The position numbers and the translations under genes are program-made. From an uncultured Senegalimassilia sp. (GTDB taxonomy: Bacteria; Actinomycetota; Coriobacteriia; Coriobacteriales; Eggerthellaceae), in contig NZ_CAKTVU010000022.1 in assembly GCF_934630535.1 (NCBI RefSeq), forward strand, positions 1 to 25,815: 25,815 nucleotides of DNA. The letters are read 5' to 3'. Within the stretch, counting starts at the first letter, position 1, and each line of letters opens with the position of its first letter. Below are positions 6,849 to 15,018 of the stretch, piece by piece. The notes under the pieces were generated by a model. The model saw nothing but the letters and a program-made list of their open reading frames with translations. It did not search any database and was not told where the DNA came from.

Positions 6849-8204
6849 ATGTCTTTGGCACCATCCGATCACACCAAGCAACCTGATAACCGCACCACCA
6901 TGGAACTGGGCGACGTGCTGCCCATGACCGCCGAGGTGCGCGACGACCATCTGTTCGTCGGCGGCGTCGATATGGTGGAGCTTGCCCATAAGGAAGGCAC
7001 CGCGCTCTACGTCATGGACGAGGCCGACATGCGCAACCGCATGGAAACCTACCTCAAGGCGTTCCGCAGCCGTTATGAGAACTCCGACGTCATCTTCGCC
7101 TCTAAGGCGTTCCTTAATAAGGAAACCGCGCGCATCGTCGCGCAGGAGGGCCTGTGCCTGGATGTTTCCGGCGGCGGCGAGCTGTGGTGCGCGCAGCAGG
7201 CCGGCTTCCCCATGGAGCGCGTATTCGTGCACGGCAACAACAAGACGCCGCAGGAACTGCGCGAGGCCATCTCGGCAGGCGTCGGCCGCATCGTGGTGGA
7301 TAGCCGCATCGAGCTGGGCCGCATCAGCGAAATCGCCGGCGAGCTGGGCGTCACGCAGGACGTCTACATGCGCATCACCCCCGGCGTCGAGGCCGACACG
7401 CACGAGTACATTCGCACGGGTTGCGAGGACAGCAAGTTCGGCTTCACCATGCTCAACGACTTCGCCTTCAAGTGCGTCAAGGACGCGCTCGAGGCGCCGA
7501 ACGTGCGCCTGGCCGGCTTCCACTGCCACATCGGCTCGCAGATCTTCGCGCTGCATTCGTTCGCCGAGGCCGTGCAGGTCATGGTCGAGTTCATCGCCCG
7601 CGTGAAGGAAGCCTACGGCTACGAGGTCGAGGAACTGGACATGGGCGGCGGCCTGGGCATCGCCTACAAGGCCGACGACAAGCCCTCCACCATCGACGAG
7701 TTCGCCGAGTGCACCGTCAACGCGGTCCGCGAGAACTGCGAGCGCCTGGGCGTGAAGCTGCCGCGCCTGGCCGTCGAGCCTGGCCGCAGCCTGGTGGCAA
7801 CCCCGGGCCTTACGCTGTACACCGTCGGCATCCTGAAGACGCTGCCCGGCATCCGCAAGTACGTGGCCATCGACGGCGGCATGTCCGACAACATCCGCAC
7901 GGCGCTCTACCACGCCGACTACGAGCCCACCATCGCCAACAAGGCCGGTCAGCCCCGCACCGAGATCGTCACGCTGTGCGGCAAGCATTGCGAAAGCGGC
8001 GACGCGGTGGTCATCGACATGCCGCTGCAGACGCCCGAGCTGGGCGACGTCATCGCGGTGTTCGGCACCGGCGCGTACTGCTACACCATGGCCAGCAACT
8101 ACAACGGCCAGCCGCGCCCCGGCATCGTGTTCGTGAAGGACGGCCAGGCCCGCGTGGTCACCCGCCGCGAAACCTACGCCGACCTGTACCATCGCGACAT
8201 CTAG
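6849..8204 (+). CDS. lysA: Diaminopimelate decarboxylase
   Basis: A PLP enzyme that decarboxylates meso-diaminopimelate to L-lysine, the last step of lysine synthesis. About 451 residues, normal for the family. The pyridoxal lysine is Lys86 in FASKAF. Further landmarks are LDVSGGGELW, the HIGSQ phosphate-site motif, the glycine-rich GGGLGIAY, EPGRSLV, and the active-site Cys region LCGKHCESGD near the end. Gln-Pro-Arg-Pro and RRETYADLY close the barrel-plus-beta fold. The frame is open to a TTG at 6783; I prefer the ATG at 6849 because the extra residues do not resemble the family. ATG 6900 is also possible. The product belongs to the same aspartate pathway as the next gene, hom, but the 255-base gap with hairpins suggests separate transcription. 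Confidence 0.93.
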   Translation: MSLAPSDHTKQPDNRTTMELGDVLPMTAEVRDDHLFVGGVDMVELAHKEGTALYVMDEADMRNRMETYLKAFRSRYENSDVIFASKAFLNKETARIVAQEGLCLDVSGGGELWCAQQAGFPMERVFVHGNNKTPQELREAISAGVGRIVVDSRIELGRISEIAGELGVTQDVYMRITPGVEADTHEYIRTGCEDSKFGFTMLNDFAFKCVKDALEAPNVRLAGFHCHIGSQIFALHSFAEAVQVMVEFIARVKEAYGYEVEELDMGGGLGIAYKADDKPSTIDEFAECTVNAVRENCERLGVKLPRLAVEPGRSLVATPGLTLYTVGILKTLPGIRKYVAIDGGMSDNIRTALYHADYEPTIANKAGQPRTEIVTLCGKHCESGDAVVIDMPLQTPELGDVIAVFGTGAYCYTMASNYNGQPRPGIVFVKDGQARVVTRRETYADLYHRDI

Positions 8205-8216
8205 TCGTTTCAAGGC

Positions 8217-8267
8217 GGTCGGGCTGGTGCAACGCCGGGGTTGACCCGGTGCCCTGCGAGCCCGACC
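8217..8267 (+). terminator. Nested hairpin after lysA
   Basis: Outer arms GGTCGGGCT (8217-8225) and AGCCCGACC (8259-8267) enclose CCGGG-GTTGA-CCCGG (8235-8249). There is no T tract right after it, so it could be a terminator, a processing site or an attenuator. Confidence 0.5.
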
Positions 8268-8459
8268 GTCTGCCGCATTTTCCGCACATTCGCAGGTTTT
8301 GCGGACTTGACGGCAACCTTCACCGGCTCCTTCGGGCCTGTGGGCGGCATCGGCGCGCGGCGCCGGCGTCCCTGCGGTATCCTCAAGCCCGTAACGGAAC
8401 CATCGCATAACCCGCCCAGCGCTTCGGGCGCTGCTTTTCAACCTTTCGAAGGGGGAGAT

Positions 8460-9743
8460 ATGACCATCAAACTTGGACTCGTGGGAACGGGCACCGTCGG
8501 CGGCGGCTGCTTGGACATCCTGCGCAACCATCGCGAGGACTTCAAGCGCCATTTGGGCGTCGACATGGAAGTGGTGCGCGTGTGCTCGCGCAACCCCGAG
8601 CAGGCCGAGGCGCGCGGCGTGCTGCACCTGTTCACCGAAGACTTCAACGACGTCATCAACGACCCCGAGGTCGATATCGTCATCGAGCTGATCGGCGGCA
8701 CCACCGCTGCGCGCGATGTGGTGCTGGGCGCCCTGCGCGCCGGCAAGAACGTGGTCACCGCCAACAAGGCGCTCATGGCCACCTTCGGCGACGAGGTCAT
8801 GGACCTTGCCCGCGAGAAGAACCTGGAAGTGGGCTTCGAGGCCAGCGTCGGTGGCGGCATCCCCATCATCCAGCCGCTGAAGCACTCGCTTATCAGCAAC
8901 GAGATCACCTCCGTCATGGGCATCGTGAACGGCACCACCAACTACATGCTCACGCGCATGGTCGACGACGGCCTGTCCTACGACGACGCGCTGGCCGAGG
9001 CTCAGGCGAAGGGCTTCGCCGAGGCCGACCCCACCGCCGACGTGGACGGTTTCGACGCCGCTGCGAAGATCGCCATTCTGGCGTCCATCGCCTTCAATAG
9101 CCGCGTGAAGCTCAACGACGTCTACACCGAGGGCATCCGCAACATCACGCAGCTTGACATGGACACGGCCGATGACATGGGCTACGTCATCAAGCTGCTG
9201 GCGCTGGCGCATCGCACGCCCGAGGGCATCGATGTGCGCGTGCATCCCACCATGCTGCCGAAGGCTCATCAGATGGCCCAGGTCAACGGCGTGTTCAACG
9301 CAATCTACGTCACGGGCGACGCCGTGGGCGAGACCATGTTCTTCGGCGAGGGCGCCGGCGCGGGCCCGGCCGCCGCGGCGGTCATGGGCGATGTGCTGGA
9401 GGTTGCGCGCCATATGACGCTCGGCATCCCGCCGGTGGTCGGCTGCACCTGCACCGACAACCTGCCCATCGTTCCCATGGAGCAGCTGAGCACGAAGTAC
9501 TACATCCGCTTCTCCGTGGCCGATCGCTCCGGCGTGCTGGCCGCCATGGCCGGCGTGTTCGCCAAGCACGGCGTCAGCGTGCGCAGCGTGGTGCAGCGCG
9601 GCAGCGCCCAGCACGAGACGGTGAACCTCAGCTACGTTACGCACACCGCCAGCGAGGCGAGCGTGCGCCGCGTGCTCGAGGAGATCGGCGGGCTCGAGGA
9701 TGTCCTGCGCGCCGAGCCCAGCGTCATCCGCGTTGAGGACTAA
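8460..9743 (+). CDS. hom: Homoserine dehydrogenase with C-terminal ACT domain
   Basis: Reduces aspartate semialdehyde to homoserine, the branch point to threonine and methionine. 427 residues. The N-terminal Rossmann motif is GLVGTGTVGGG (about 6-16). The catalytic domain shows ELIGG, TANKAL with the conserved Lys, GIVNGTTNYML and DVDGFDAAAKIAILA. The last 80 or so residues form an ACT domain (YYIRFSVADRSGVLAAMAGV, HGVSVRSVVQRG), which in this family allows feedback control by threonine. The ATG at 8460 follows GGGGGAG at good spacing. The open frame to 8241 lies in the structured intergenic DNA and is not family-like. Homoserine from this enzyme is the substrate of MetA, encoded 2.2 kb downstream. 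Confidence 0.95.
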   Translation: MTIKLGLVGTGTVGGGCLDILRNHREDFKRHLGVDMEVVRVCSRNPEQAEARGVLHLFTEDFNDVINDPEVDIVIELIGGTTAARDVVLGALRAGKNVVTANKALMATFGDEVMDLAREKNLEVGFEASVGGGIPIIQPLKHSLISNEITSVMGIVNGTTNYMLTRMVDDGLSYDDALAEAQAKGFAEADPTADVDGFDAAAKIAILASIAFNSRVKLNDVYTEGIRNITQLDMDTADDMGYVIKLLALAHRTPEGIDVRVHPTMLPKAHQMAQVNGVFNAIYVTGDAVGETMFFGEGAGAGPAAAAVMGDVLEVARHMTLGIPPVVGCTCTDNLPIVPMEQLSTKYYIRFSVADRSGVLAAMAGVFAKHGVSVRSVVQRGSAQHETVNLSYVTHTASEASVRRVLEEIGGLEDVLRAEPSVIRVED

Positions 9744-9750
9744 CGCGTTT

Positions 9751-9772
9751 CCGGCCGCCCGTCGGCGGCCGG
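9751..9772 (+). terminator. Terminator-like hairpin after hom
   Basis: Perfect 9-bp arms CCGGCCGCC / GGCGGCCGG with a CGTC loop, eight bases after the hom stop. Only a weak T run (GTTTG) follows. Confidence 0.6.
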
Positions 9773-9890
9773 GGCCGTTTGCGATCGGCGGTTTTCCGAT
9801 GTCCCGTTTCGCCTTCCGCCTGCGCGGGCGTGGCCCGAAGGCCGGTGTCCGCGTGGCCTAGCGCGATCATGAACGTCGGAAACGCCTTTG

Positions 9891-9946
9891 CCGACCGCCG
9901 GCCCGCAAGCCGGCGGTTGGCGAAATCGAAGAGAATCTGATACTTT
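9891..9946 (+). promoter_or_regulatory. Hairpin plus possible pyrE promoter
   Basis: A 12-bp stem with one G-T wobble (9891-9902 with 9909-9920, loop CCGCAA) abuts a TTGGCG (9917-9922). An 18-base spacer then leads to TACTTT (9941-9946), itself preceded by TGA. The hairpin overlaps the -35-like box. Promoter assignment is tentative. Confidence 0.4.
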
Positions 9947-10014
9947 ATCTGGAAGCCGGTTAGACGGGGCAAAGGGATTTTCCCGCGCCCCGTTTCTTTG
10001 CGAAAGGGGAGCTC

Positions 10015-10698
10015 ATGGAGCAGTACAAGGAAGAGTTCATCCACTTCATGGTGGAGAGCCATGTTTTGAAGTTCGGCAGCTTCACGCTGAAGAGCGGCCG
10101 CCAGTCCCCGTTCTTCATGAACGCCGGCGCGTACGTCACGGGCGAGCAGCTGCACCGTCTGGGCAAGTACTACGCCCAGGCCATCCATGACAACTTCGGC
10201 CTGGACTTCGACGTGGTGTTCGGCCCGGCCTACAAGGGCATTCCGCTGGCCGTGGTCACCGCCATCGCGCTGCAGGAGCTCTACGGCAAGGAAGTGCGCT
10301 ACTGCTGCAACCGCAAGGAGGTCAAGGACCACGGTGCCGACAAGGGCAACCTGCTGGGCGCCGACCTGCACGATGGCGATCGCGTTATCATGGTCGAGGA
10401 CGTCACCACCTCCGGCAAGTCCATCGACGAGACGTACCCCATCCTCAAGGGCGCGGCCGATGTGGAGGTAAAGGGCCTGATCGTCAGCCTGAACCGCATG
10501 GAGGTCGGCAAGGGCGGCGTGGTCACCGCTCAGAAAGAGGTGCAGGAGAAGTACGGCTTCCCCGTGGCCTCCATCGTCAGCATGGCCGAGGTCGTCGAGT
10601 GCCTGTACAACAAGGAGGTCGAGGGCGAGGTCGTCATCAACGACGACATCAAGGCCGCCATCGACGCGTACTACGAGCAGTACGGCGCCAAGGAATAG
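10015..10698 (+). CDS. pyrE: Orotate phosphoribosyltransferase
   Basis: Joins orotate to PRPP to give orotidine 5'-monophosphate in pyrimidine synthesis. 227 residues. It opens with the family features FGSFTLKSGRQSPFFMNAG, where the Lys and Arg contact orotate and phosphate. GPAYKGIPLA is the flexible-loop neighbour, RKEVKDHG carries the catalytic loop lysines, and VIMVEDVTTSGKS is the PRPP-binding signature. The ATG is eight bases after GAAAGGGGAG. It stands alone between hairpins, so it does not sit in a pyrimidine operon here. Confidence 0.95.
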   Translation: MEQYKEEFIHFMVESHVLKFGSFTLKSGRQSPFFMNAGAYVTGEQLHRLGKYYAQAIHDNFGLDFDVVFGPAYKGIPLAVVTAIALQELYGKEVRYCCNRKEVKDHGADKGNLLGADLHDGDRVIMVEDVTTSGKSIDETYPILKGAADVEVKGLIVSLNRMEVGKGGVVTAQKEVQEKYGFPVASIVSMAEVVECLYNKEVEGEVVINDDIKAAIDAYYEQYGAKE

Positions 10699-10743
10699 GC
10701 AACGCACGCCCGATCGCTTCGGGTAAATCGAATAACGAAGCCT

Positions 10744-10787
10744 AGCGGCGCCGAACGGCCATGGGTCGTTCGGCGCCGCTGCTGTTT
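10744..10787. terminator. Strong terminator after pyrE
   Basis: Perfect 14-bp arms (10744-10757 and 10767-10780) around a 9-base loop, followed by GCTGTTTTC. Confidence 0.85.
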
Positions 10788-10870
10788 TCGGGTGTTGGTC
10801 TGCAGTTCTGGCGGGCGGGCGCACTTCCTGCTAGGCTTGGGAGAAGGCAAACGCAAGGGAAGGATGAGTC

Positions 10871-11572
10871 ATGGACGCAAGCGAGATCGGCGTGGTATTC
10901 GACTGCGATGGCACGTTGCTCGATTCGATGGGCGTGTGGCATGGGCTGCAAAACGAGCTGGCTGAACGCGCGGGAGGCATGCTGACCGCCGAAGACGTGG
11001 CGGCGCTGGCGCCTATGAGCATTCCTGAGTGCGGCGCGTTCTTCCACGAGAAGTTCGGCTTGGGCGAAAGCGACCACGAGGTGGTCGGCATGATCGACGA
11101 GTACATGCTGGACTTCTACCGCCATCGCGCCGAGGCGCGTCCCGGCGCGCTCGAGTTCGTGCAGGGGCTTGCCCAGGCGGGCGCGCATCTGACGGTGGCT
11201 TCCTCAAGCCCCAAGCCGTACCTGATGGCCGGCATCCAGCGCTGCGGGTTCGCTCCGTATCTCGAGCGCGTGCTGTCGGTGGAAGACGTGCATTCCACGA
11301 AGCGCGAGCCCGACGTATGGGACCGTGCCCGCGAGATTATGGGGACTTCCAAGCAGCTGACCTGGGGCGTTGAGGATTCCGCGTATGCTGTCGGCACGCT
11401 CGGCGGTGCCGGCTACCGCACGCTCGCCATATACGATAGCGACGACGCCGGCACATGGGATGACCTGCAGGCTTCCGCGGAGCACGCGATCCGCAGCTTC
11501 GAAGACCTGACGGTCGAGGAATTCCTCGCCTGGAACGAGCAGCCGCTCTTCGTCGGCGCGGCCAACAAATAG
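10871..11572 (+). CDS. HAD-superfamily phosphatase/phosphomutase (subfamily IA)
   Basis: 233 residues. Motif I is FDCDGTLLDS, with nucleophile Asp11 and acid Asp13. Motif II is LTVASSSPKP, motif III the lysine in DVHSTKREPD, and motif IV GVEDSAYAVG. A helical cap lies between motifs I and II (about 20-85), giving the beta-phosphoglucomutase/phosphoglycolate-phosphatase type. The substrate cannot be told from sequence. The ATG at 10871 has GGGAAGGA about ten bases upstream. It is a single-gene unit bounded by strong hairpins on both sides, so context gives no clue to its role. Confidence 0.88.
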   Translation: MDASEIGVVFDCDGTLLDSMGVWHGLQNELAERAGGMLTAEDVAALAPMSIPECGAFFHEKFGLGESDHEVVGMIDEYMLDFYRHRAEARPGALEFVQGLAQAGAHLTVASSSPKPYLMAGIQRCGFAPYLERVLSVEDVHSTKREPDVWDRAREIMGTSKQLTWGVEDSAYAVGTLGGAGYRTLAIYDSDDAGTWDDLQASAEHAIRSFEDLTVEEFLAWNEQPLFVGAANK

Positions 11573-11609
11573 GCGTGCGGCGGGAGGCGCTCCCTGTTCC
11601 CCGATCAAA

Positions 11610-11651
11610 AGCGATGGGCCCGGAACGGCGATTCGTTCCGGGCCCATCGCT
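11610..11651. terminator. Perfect 18-bp bidirectional terminator
   Basis: Arms 11610-11627 and 11634-11651 with loop GCGATT, preceded by AAA and followed by GTTTG. It separates the convergent HAD gene and metA unit. Confidence 0.87.
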
Positions 11652-11689
11652 GTTTGCTGGCCGGTTTGGTTCCCTGCAGGTCGCCTGCC

Positions 11690-11911
11690 CTAATCCCAGG
11701 GGTTTTCCTGGAACAGGGGCTCGGGTGTGGGCGGGCGGTCCGAGTAGGGGTCGTAGCCATCGTCGTCCTCGTTCTCGGCGCGGATGAAGGGGTCGTTGGC
11801 GGGCTGCTCGGATGCGGACCCGGGCGTCGCGCCCTCCTTCGCCGACGGCCCCTTGCCGGCTTTGCCGGGCAAGGGGGTTGTCTGCGGCTTGATGGTGTAG
11901 TGCTTCGGCAT
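11690..11911 (-). CDS. Short disordered hypothetical protein downstream of metA
   Basis: 73 residues, no recognised family. The first half is rich in Pro, Gly, Lys and Thr, and the second half is acidic (ENEDDDGYDPYSD) with Pro and aromatic residues, ending QENPWD. No helix, signal or membrane segment is evident, so it is likely disordered. The start lies nine bases after the metA stop on the same strand with GGGAAA in the gap, so the two are probably co-transcribed. It could instead be a chance open frame. Confidence 0.5.
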   Translation of the reverse strand: MPKHYTIKPQTTPLPGKAGKGPSAKEGATPGSASEQPANDPFIRAENEDDDGYDPYSDRPPTPEPLFQENPWD

Positions 11912-11920
11912 GGCGTTTCC

Positions 11921-12847
11921 CTATTCGCCGGTGCCCAGGCTGTTCAGGTCGTAGGGCGTGGTCTGGTACACGTAGTAGTTCAGCCAGTTCGTGTACAGCA
12001 GCTGCGCGTGCGCGCGCCACGTGCTGACCGGCTCCTGCGAGGGGTCGTCGTTGGGGAAGTAGTGGGCCGGTACGGGGACGTCCATGCCCTTGTTCACGTC
12101 GCGCTCGTATTCGGCGCGCAGCGTGCCGGTGTCGTACTCGGGATGACCGAACACGAAGAAGTGGCGGCTGTCGGTGCTCTTGGCGATGTAGACGCCGGCC
12201 TCATCGGACTGCGCGACGATCTCCAGGCGCGGGTCGGCCTCGATGTCCTCGGCGTACACGGTGGTGTGACGGGAATGCGGCGCCCAGAAGCGGTCGTCGA
12301 ATCCGCGCACCAGCGGGCTGGAGGGCTTCAGCACGTCATGGTTGAACACGCCGGAGAGCTTCTTCGGCAGCTCGTGCTTTTGGATGCCGTAGTGGTAGAA
12401 GATGCCGGCCTGCGCGCCCCAGCAGATGTGCAGGGTGGAGTGCACGTTGGTGGTGGACCACTTCATGATGCGGCACAGCTCGTCCCAGTAGTCGACGTCC
12501 TCGAACTCGTGCAGCTCGACGGGCGCGCCGGTGATGATCATGCCGTCGTAGCGATTGTCCTTGACCTGGTCGAACGAGCGGTAGAACGTTTTCAGGTGCT
12601 CTTGCGAGACGTTGTGCGACTCATGGGAGATGGTGTGCAGCAGCTCCACCTCGATCTGCAGCGGGGTGTTGGACAGCTTGCGCATGATCTGCGTTTCCGT
12701 CTCGATCTTCTTCGGCATGAGGTTGAGCAGCAGCACGCGCAGCGGACGGATGTCCTGATGCACGGCTCGATGCTCGGTCATGACGAAGATGTTCTCGCTT
12801 TCGAGCTGCTCGGTCGCGGGCAGCTGGTCGGGAATCCTGATTGGCAT
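11921..12847 (-). CDS. metA: Homoserine O-acetyltransferase (MetA family)
   Basis: Acylates homoserine at the start of methionine synthesis. 308 residues, full length. The catalytic nucleophile is Cys142 in HICWGAQAG. His235 and Glu237 lie in FGHPEYD, the Cys-His-Glu triad of the family. Residue 111, which separates acyl donors in MetA proteins (Gly for succinyl-CoA as in E. coli, Glu for acetyl-CoA as in Bacillus cereus), is Glu here in TGAPVELHEF, so acetyl-CoA is the predicted donor. The ATG follows GGAAAGGACC. It is divergent from nothing nearby; upstream is the gene-poor island. Confidence 0.94.
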   Translation of the reverse strand: MPIRIPDQLPATEQLESENIFVMTEHRAVHQDIRPLRVLLLNLMPKKIETETQIMRKLSNTPLQIEVELLHTISHESHNVSQEHLKTFYRSFDQVKDNRYDGMIITGAPVELHEFEDVDYWDELCRIMKWSTTNVHSTLHICWGAQAGIFYHYGIQKHELPKKLSGVFNHDVLKPSSPLVRGFDDRFWAPHSRHTTVYAEDIEADPRLEIVAQSDEAGVYIAKSTDSRHFFVFGHPEYDTGTLRAEYERDVNKGMDVPVPAHYFPNDDPSQEPVSTWRAHAQLLYTNWLNYYVYQTTPYDLNSLGTGE

Positions 12848-12954
12848 GGAACGGTCCTTTCCGGATTGAGCATCCCGCGCGCGGGCGGGACGGGTATGTG
12901 CGGTTGTGCGGCGGAGTTGTCGCCGTTCACCTGCTGAAACTTACCGCCTGCACC

Positions 12955-12963
12955 ATAATATCA
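12955..12963 (-). promoter_or_regulatory. Candidate metA promoter, extended -10
   Basis: The reverse strand reads TGA-TATTAT about 110 bases before the metA start. No good -35 is visible. The leader that follows contains a GGCG/CGCC hairpin (12910-12926). Confidence 0.4.
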
Positions 12964-13400
12964 AAGCCTCAGAATACCGGGTTATTGGTAAACCAGAAAG
13001 CAAGTTATCGCCGCAAGCAAACGCAGCAGGCCAGGGCGCTGGTCGGCACTGGCGGCGGGGCTTGCCGCCTGGCATTGCCAACTCGGCGGGGCGGGTCGGC
13101 CTGGTGCGAACGTCGGTCGGCGATGGGCTGGCGGCGCAGTGCCTAGCCTGCCGCCTGGCGGATCCACGTTGCCGGCAAGCGTGCAGGTCGGCGCGTTGGT
13201 GAGGCGATGCGGCGCAAGCGCAGGTCGGCAGTCAGGTGGCTGCCCTGGTGGGCTTGGCGGGTCTGCGATGTTGGCGCAGTGCGCGGCCTGTCTCTCGGCG
13301 GGTCTGCGGTACCGGTAAAGCCCCCAGATGCACCTGTGCTTCACAACGTCCATTTCTGGCGCTCGAAGTTTGTCGTTTGCGACGCCGGTGCCGCGCCTCC

Positions 13401-13473
13401 CCGTCTTCTGGGCTCTTTTGCAGAAAATGGGCCCCAAATTTGACATCATCCCTGAACTTCTGGGCGGTTTTCG
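13401..13473 (-). repeat. About 73-bp interspersed repeat, copy A (inverted relative to 15376)
   Basis: Read on the reverse strand it contains AAAACCGCCCAGAAGTTC, GATGTCAAA, GGGGCC, CTGCAAAA and GCCCAGAAGACGG in that order. The same series occurs forward at 15376-15448. By eye about three quarters of positions match without gaps. Confidence 0.75.
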
Positions 13474-13550
13474 GGGGACGATTTCGTGCCGAATATTTCT
13501 GACCTGGGGAAACGCATTCATCGAAGGGCGCTTCTCGCTGTTTTCGCCTG

Positions 13551-13580
13551 CAAAACCGCGCAGAAGTTCAGGCAACCCCA
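13551..13580 (+). repeat. Partial copy of the same repeat
   Basis: TGCAAAACCGCGCAGAAGTT followed by CAGG, matching the first part of copies A and C. It is forward-oriented and so faces copy A. Confidence 0.6.
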
Positions 13581-13599
13581 TTGCGGTCGCCTAACCCTC

Positions 13600-14079
13600 C
13601 TGCTTGCTTCGCGACCGCTTCCGCGCAAGCCCCCGTCGCGGGCGAGGGCGCGTTCGCTTCGTTTCGCCCGGTCGGCGCTCGCGCAGTTCTTTCCGCCAGA
13701 GTCCCTCGCGCTGGCTTCTTCCGCCCAGCCTCGCCATTCCTTGCACAGCTATATCCGTTCGAATCCGCTGTTCGTCGTGTTGCTGTCTTCGTCCGGGTTT
13801 GTCGCTCGATGCCCTGGTTGGTCCACCCGGCCCGTCCATTGAGCTGGCTTCTCTAGCCCGAACTCCGCCTGTCGTGTTGGCCCTTTCCGCTCGAGTTTGC
13901 TGCCTGGTGCTCAGCTCCTTCCGTCTGGACCCTGCCCGTCGTGCTGCTCTCCCTTTCCGAATCCCCGTTCCTTGCGCAACTTCGTCTGCCCGAGCCTGCT
14001 GCCTGTCGAGCTGGCCGAACCCCGTCCTTCTCCTGACTTCGCCCGCTCGAATCGCGGTGCCGACCGCACCGGCGCATTC
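13600..14079. other. Pyrimidine-rich noncoding tract
   Basis: About 480 bases strongly biased to C and T on the + strand, with recurring words such as CTGTCGTGTTG, CTGCCCGTCGTGCTG, TTTCCG and TGCTGCCTG. No plausible protein on either strand. It lies immediately 3' of the DUF559-type gene, whose transcript would be purine-rich here. Confidence 0.6.
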
Positions 14080-15018
14080 CTAGTGAATATCGAATGCGCT
14101 GTTCAGCGCGAACTCGCGCAGGATGTCCTGCTGAATCGCATCGGGCTTGGGCAGGGGCCGTTTCCGCTTGCGATGCGCGGCAATGGCGGCAGCGGCGTGT
14201 TCGAAGCGGACGGGGTCGTCGACCTGCTGCGTACGGAGCGAGATGACGCTGATTCCAAGCGACGTCAAAATGGTGGCTCGCGTCTGATCTTCGACGATCT
14301 TGCGCTCATCGCTGTGGTGTGCCTTGCTGTCGTATTCGACCGCAAGGTTCCAGTTCGGCCAGAACAGGTCGCAATAAAACTGCCGCACGCCATGCGCCCT
14401 TCGCGGGTCCGGGGCGCAAACGAGGTAGTTCATCTGCGGCTTCGAAAAGCCATAGCCTCCCCGGCGTGGCGGCATGCAAAGCAGCATGGCCAGCGCGGTC
14501 TCCCTTGGGGAGGCCGATCCCTCCGCGATATGCGCCAGCGCCTGGCGGGCTTGCGCGATGCCGCGTGCGCCTTTAGCGCTTCCGAGAAAGTCGCCGATCC
14601 TGTCCTTGGAGGTGAGCGCCGGCTGCTCGATTGCGCGCCCGTCGGGTGCGAGGGAATAGCATCCGCACAGCTCGAACCCAAGCTTGATCAGCTGAAGAAG
14701 AGGCAGTTCGCGCGCCATTTGCAGAAAGCACAGCTCAGGCGTGCTGCAGAAGATATCGCCCTCGACATGGACAACGCCGTTCGGCGGAATCTTCTCGGCA
14801 AGGTGACACGTTATGGAGTTGATGGAACGTCGCCTTCGCTGCTCGGTCGCGAGCACGTGAACGGTCCCGTCGCCGATTGCGGCGAACCGCTGCGTTAAGT
14901 GTGGGGCGTCGTATCGCGAGATTCCGAAAGCGGAAGGCGTTTTCGACGGCGGCAACCTATTGATCTCGGACTGGCTGCGCAAATATCGAAGGGCGGAAGT
15001 ATGGGATAAGGCGATCAT
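14080..15018 (-). CDS. DUF559/restriction-endonuclease-fold protein of unknown function
   Basis: 312 residues from the ATG at 15018, which has ACGAGG just upstream; the frame is open to a TTG at 15099. The C-terminal part carries the endonuclease-like core FYCDLFWPNWNLAVEYDSKAHH, then a helix with EDQTRATILTSLG and the strand ISVISLR, matching the DUF559/Vsr-like layout (E-x-D next to a His pair, then Arg/Thr helix and beta strand). The N-terminal 200 residues (ALSHTSALRYLRS, then VHVLATEQRRRR, HVEGDIFCSTPELCFLQMA) resemble AbiEi-type antitoxin or regulator proteins. I recall similar proteins as common in Coriobacteriia, but no function is known to me. It sits alone in a repeat-flanked island, suggesting mobility or a defence-related role (inference). 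Confidence 0.8.
   Translation of the reverse strand: MIALSHTSALRYLRSQSEINRLPPSKTPSAFGISRYDAPHLTQRFAAIGDGTVHVLATEQRRRRSINSITCHLAEKIPPNGVVHVEGDIFCSTPELCFLQMARELPLLQLIKLGFELCGCYSLAPDGRAIEQPALTSKDRIGDFLGSAKGARGIAQARQALAHIAEGSASPRETALAMLLCMPPRRGGYGFSKPQMNYLVCAPDPRRAHGVRQFYCDLFWPNWNLAVEYDSKAHHSDERKIVEDQTRATILTSLGISVISLRTQQVDDPVRFEHAAAAIAAHRKRKRPLPKPDAIQQDILREFALNSAFDIH

Larger units (their letters stand above)
12964..13600. other. Gene-free GTCGGC-rich and repeat-bearing stretch
   Basis: Open frames here have no family-like composition, and I find no credible gene. From about 13020 to 13320 the DNA is a degenerate mixture of GTCGGC, GGCGG and TGGCGG words. A similar tract lies at 15580-15850. The right part holds copies of the repeat described at 13401 and 13551. 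Confidence 0.6.

Noticed and set aside
6795..9644. A 949-residue reverse open frame across lysA and hom
   Set aside because: Same antisense effect. It crosses two well-recognised genes and their intergenic hairpins.
11654..12937. A 427-residue forward open frame opposite metA
   Set aside because: It mirrors the MetA codons. MetA has all catalytic residues in the other strand.
12848..12954. SAM or other riboswitch in the metA leader
   Set aside because: There is some hairpin potential, but I could not match any known riboswitch core.
12982..13581. A 199-residue reverse open frame over the repeat and GTCGGC-rich tract
   Set aside because: The composition follows the low-complexity DNA, there is no convincing ribosome-binding site, and the peptide includes the translated interspersed repeat.
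13750..13775. GTTCGAATCC, resembling a tRNA T-loop
   Set aside because: The flanking bases do not form the 5-bp T stem, and no acceptor, anticodon arm or CCA context is present.
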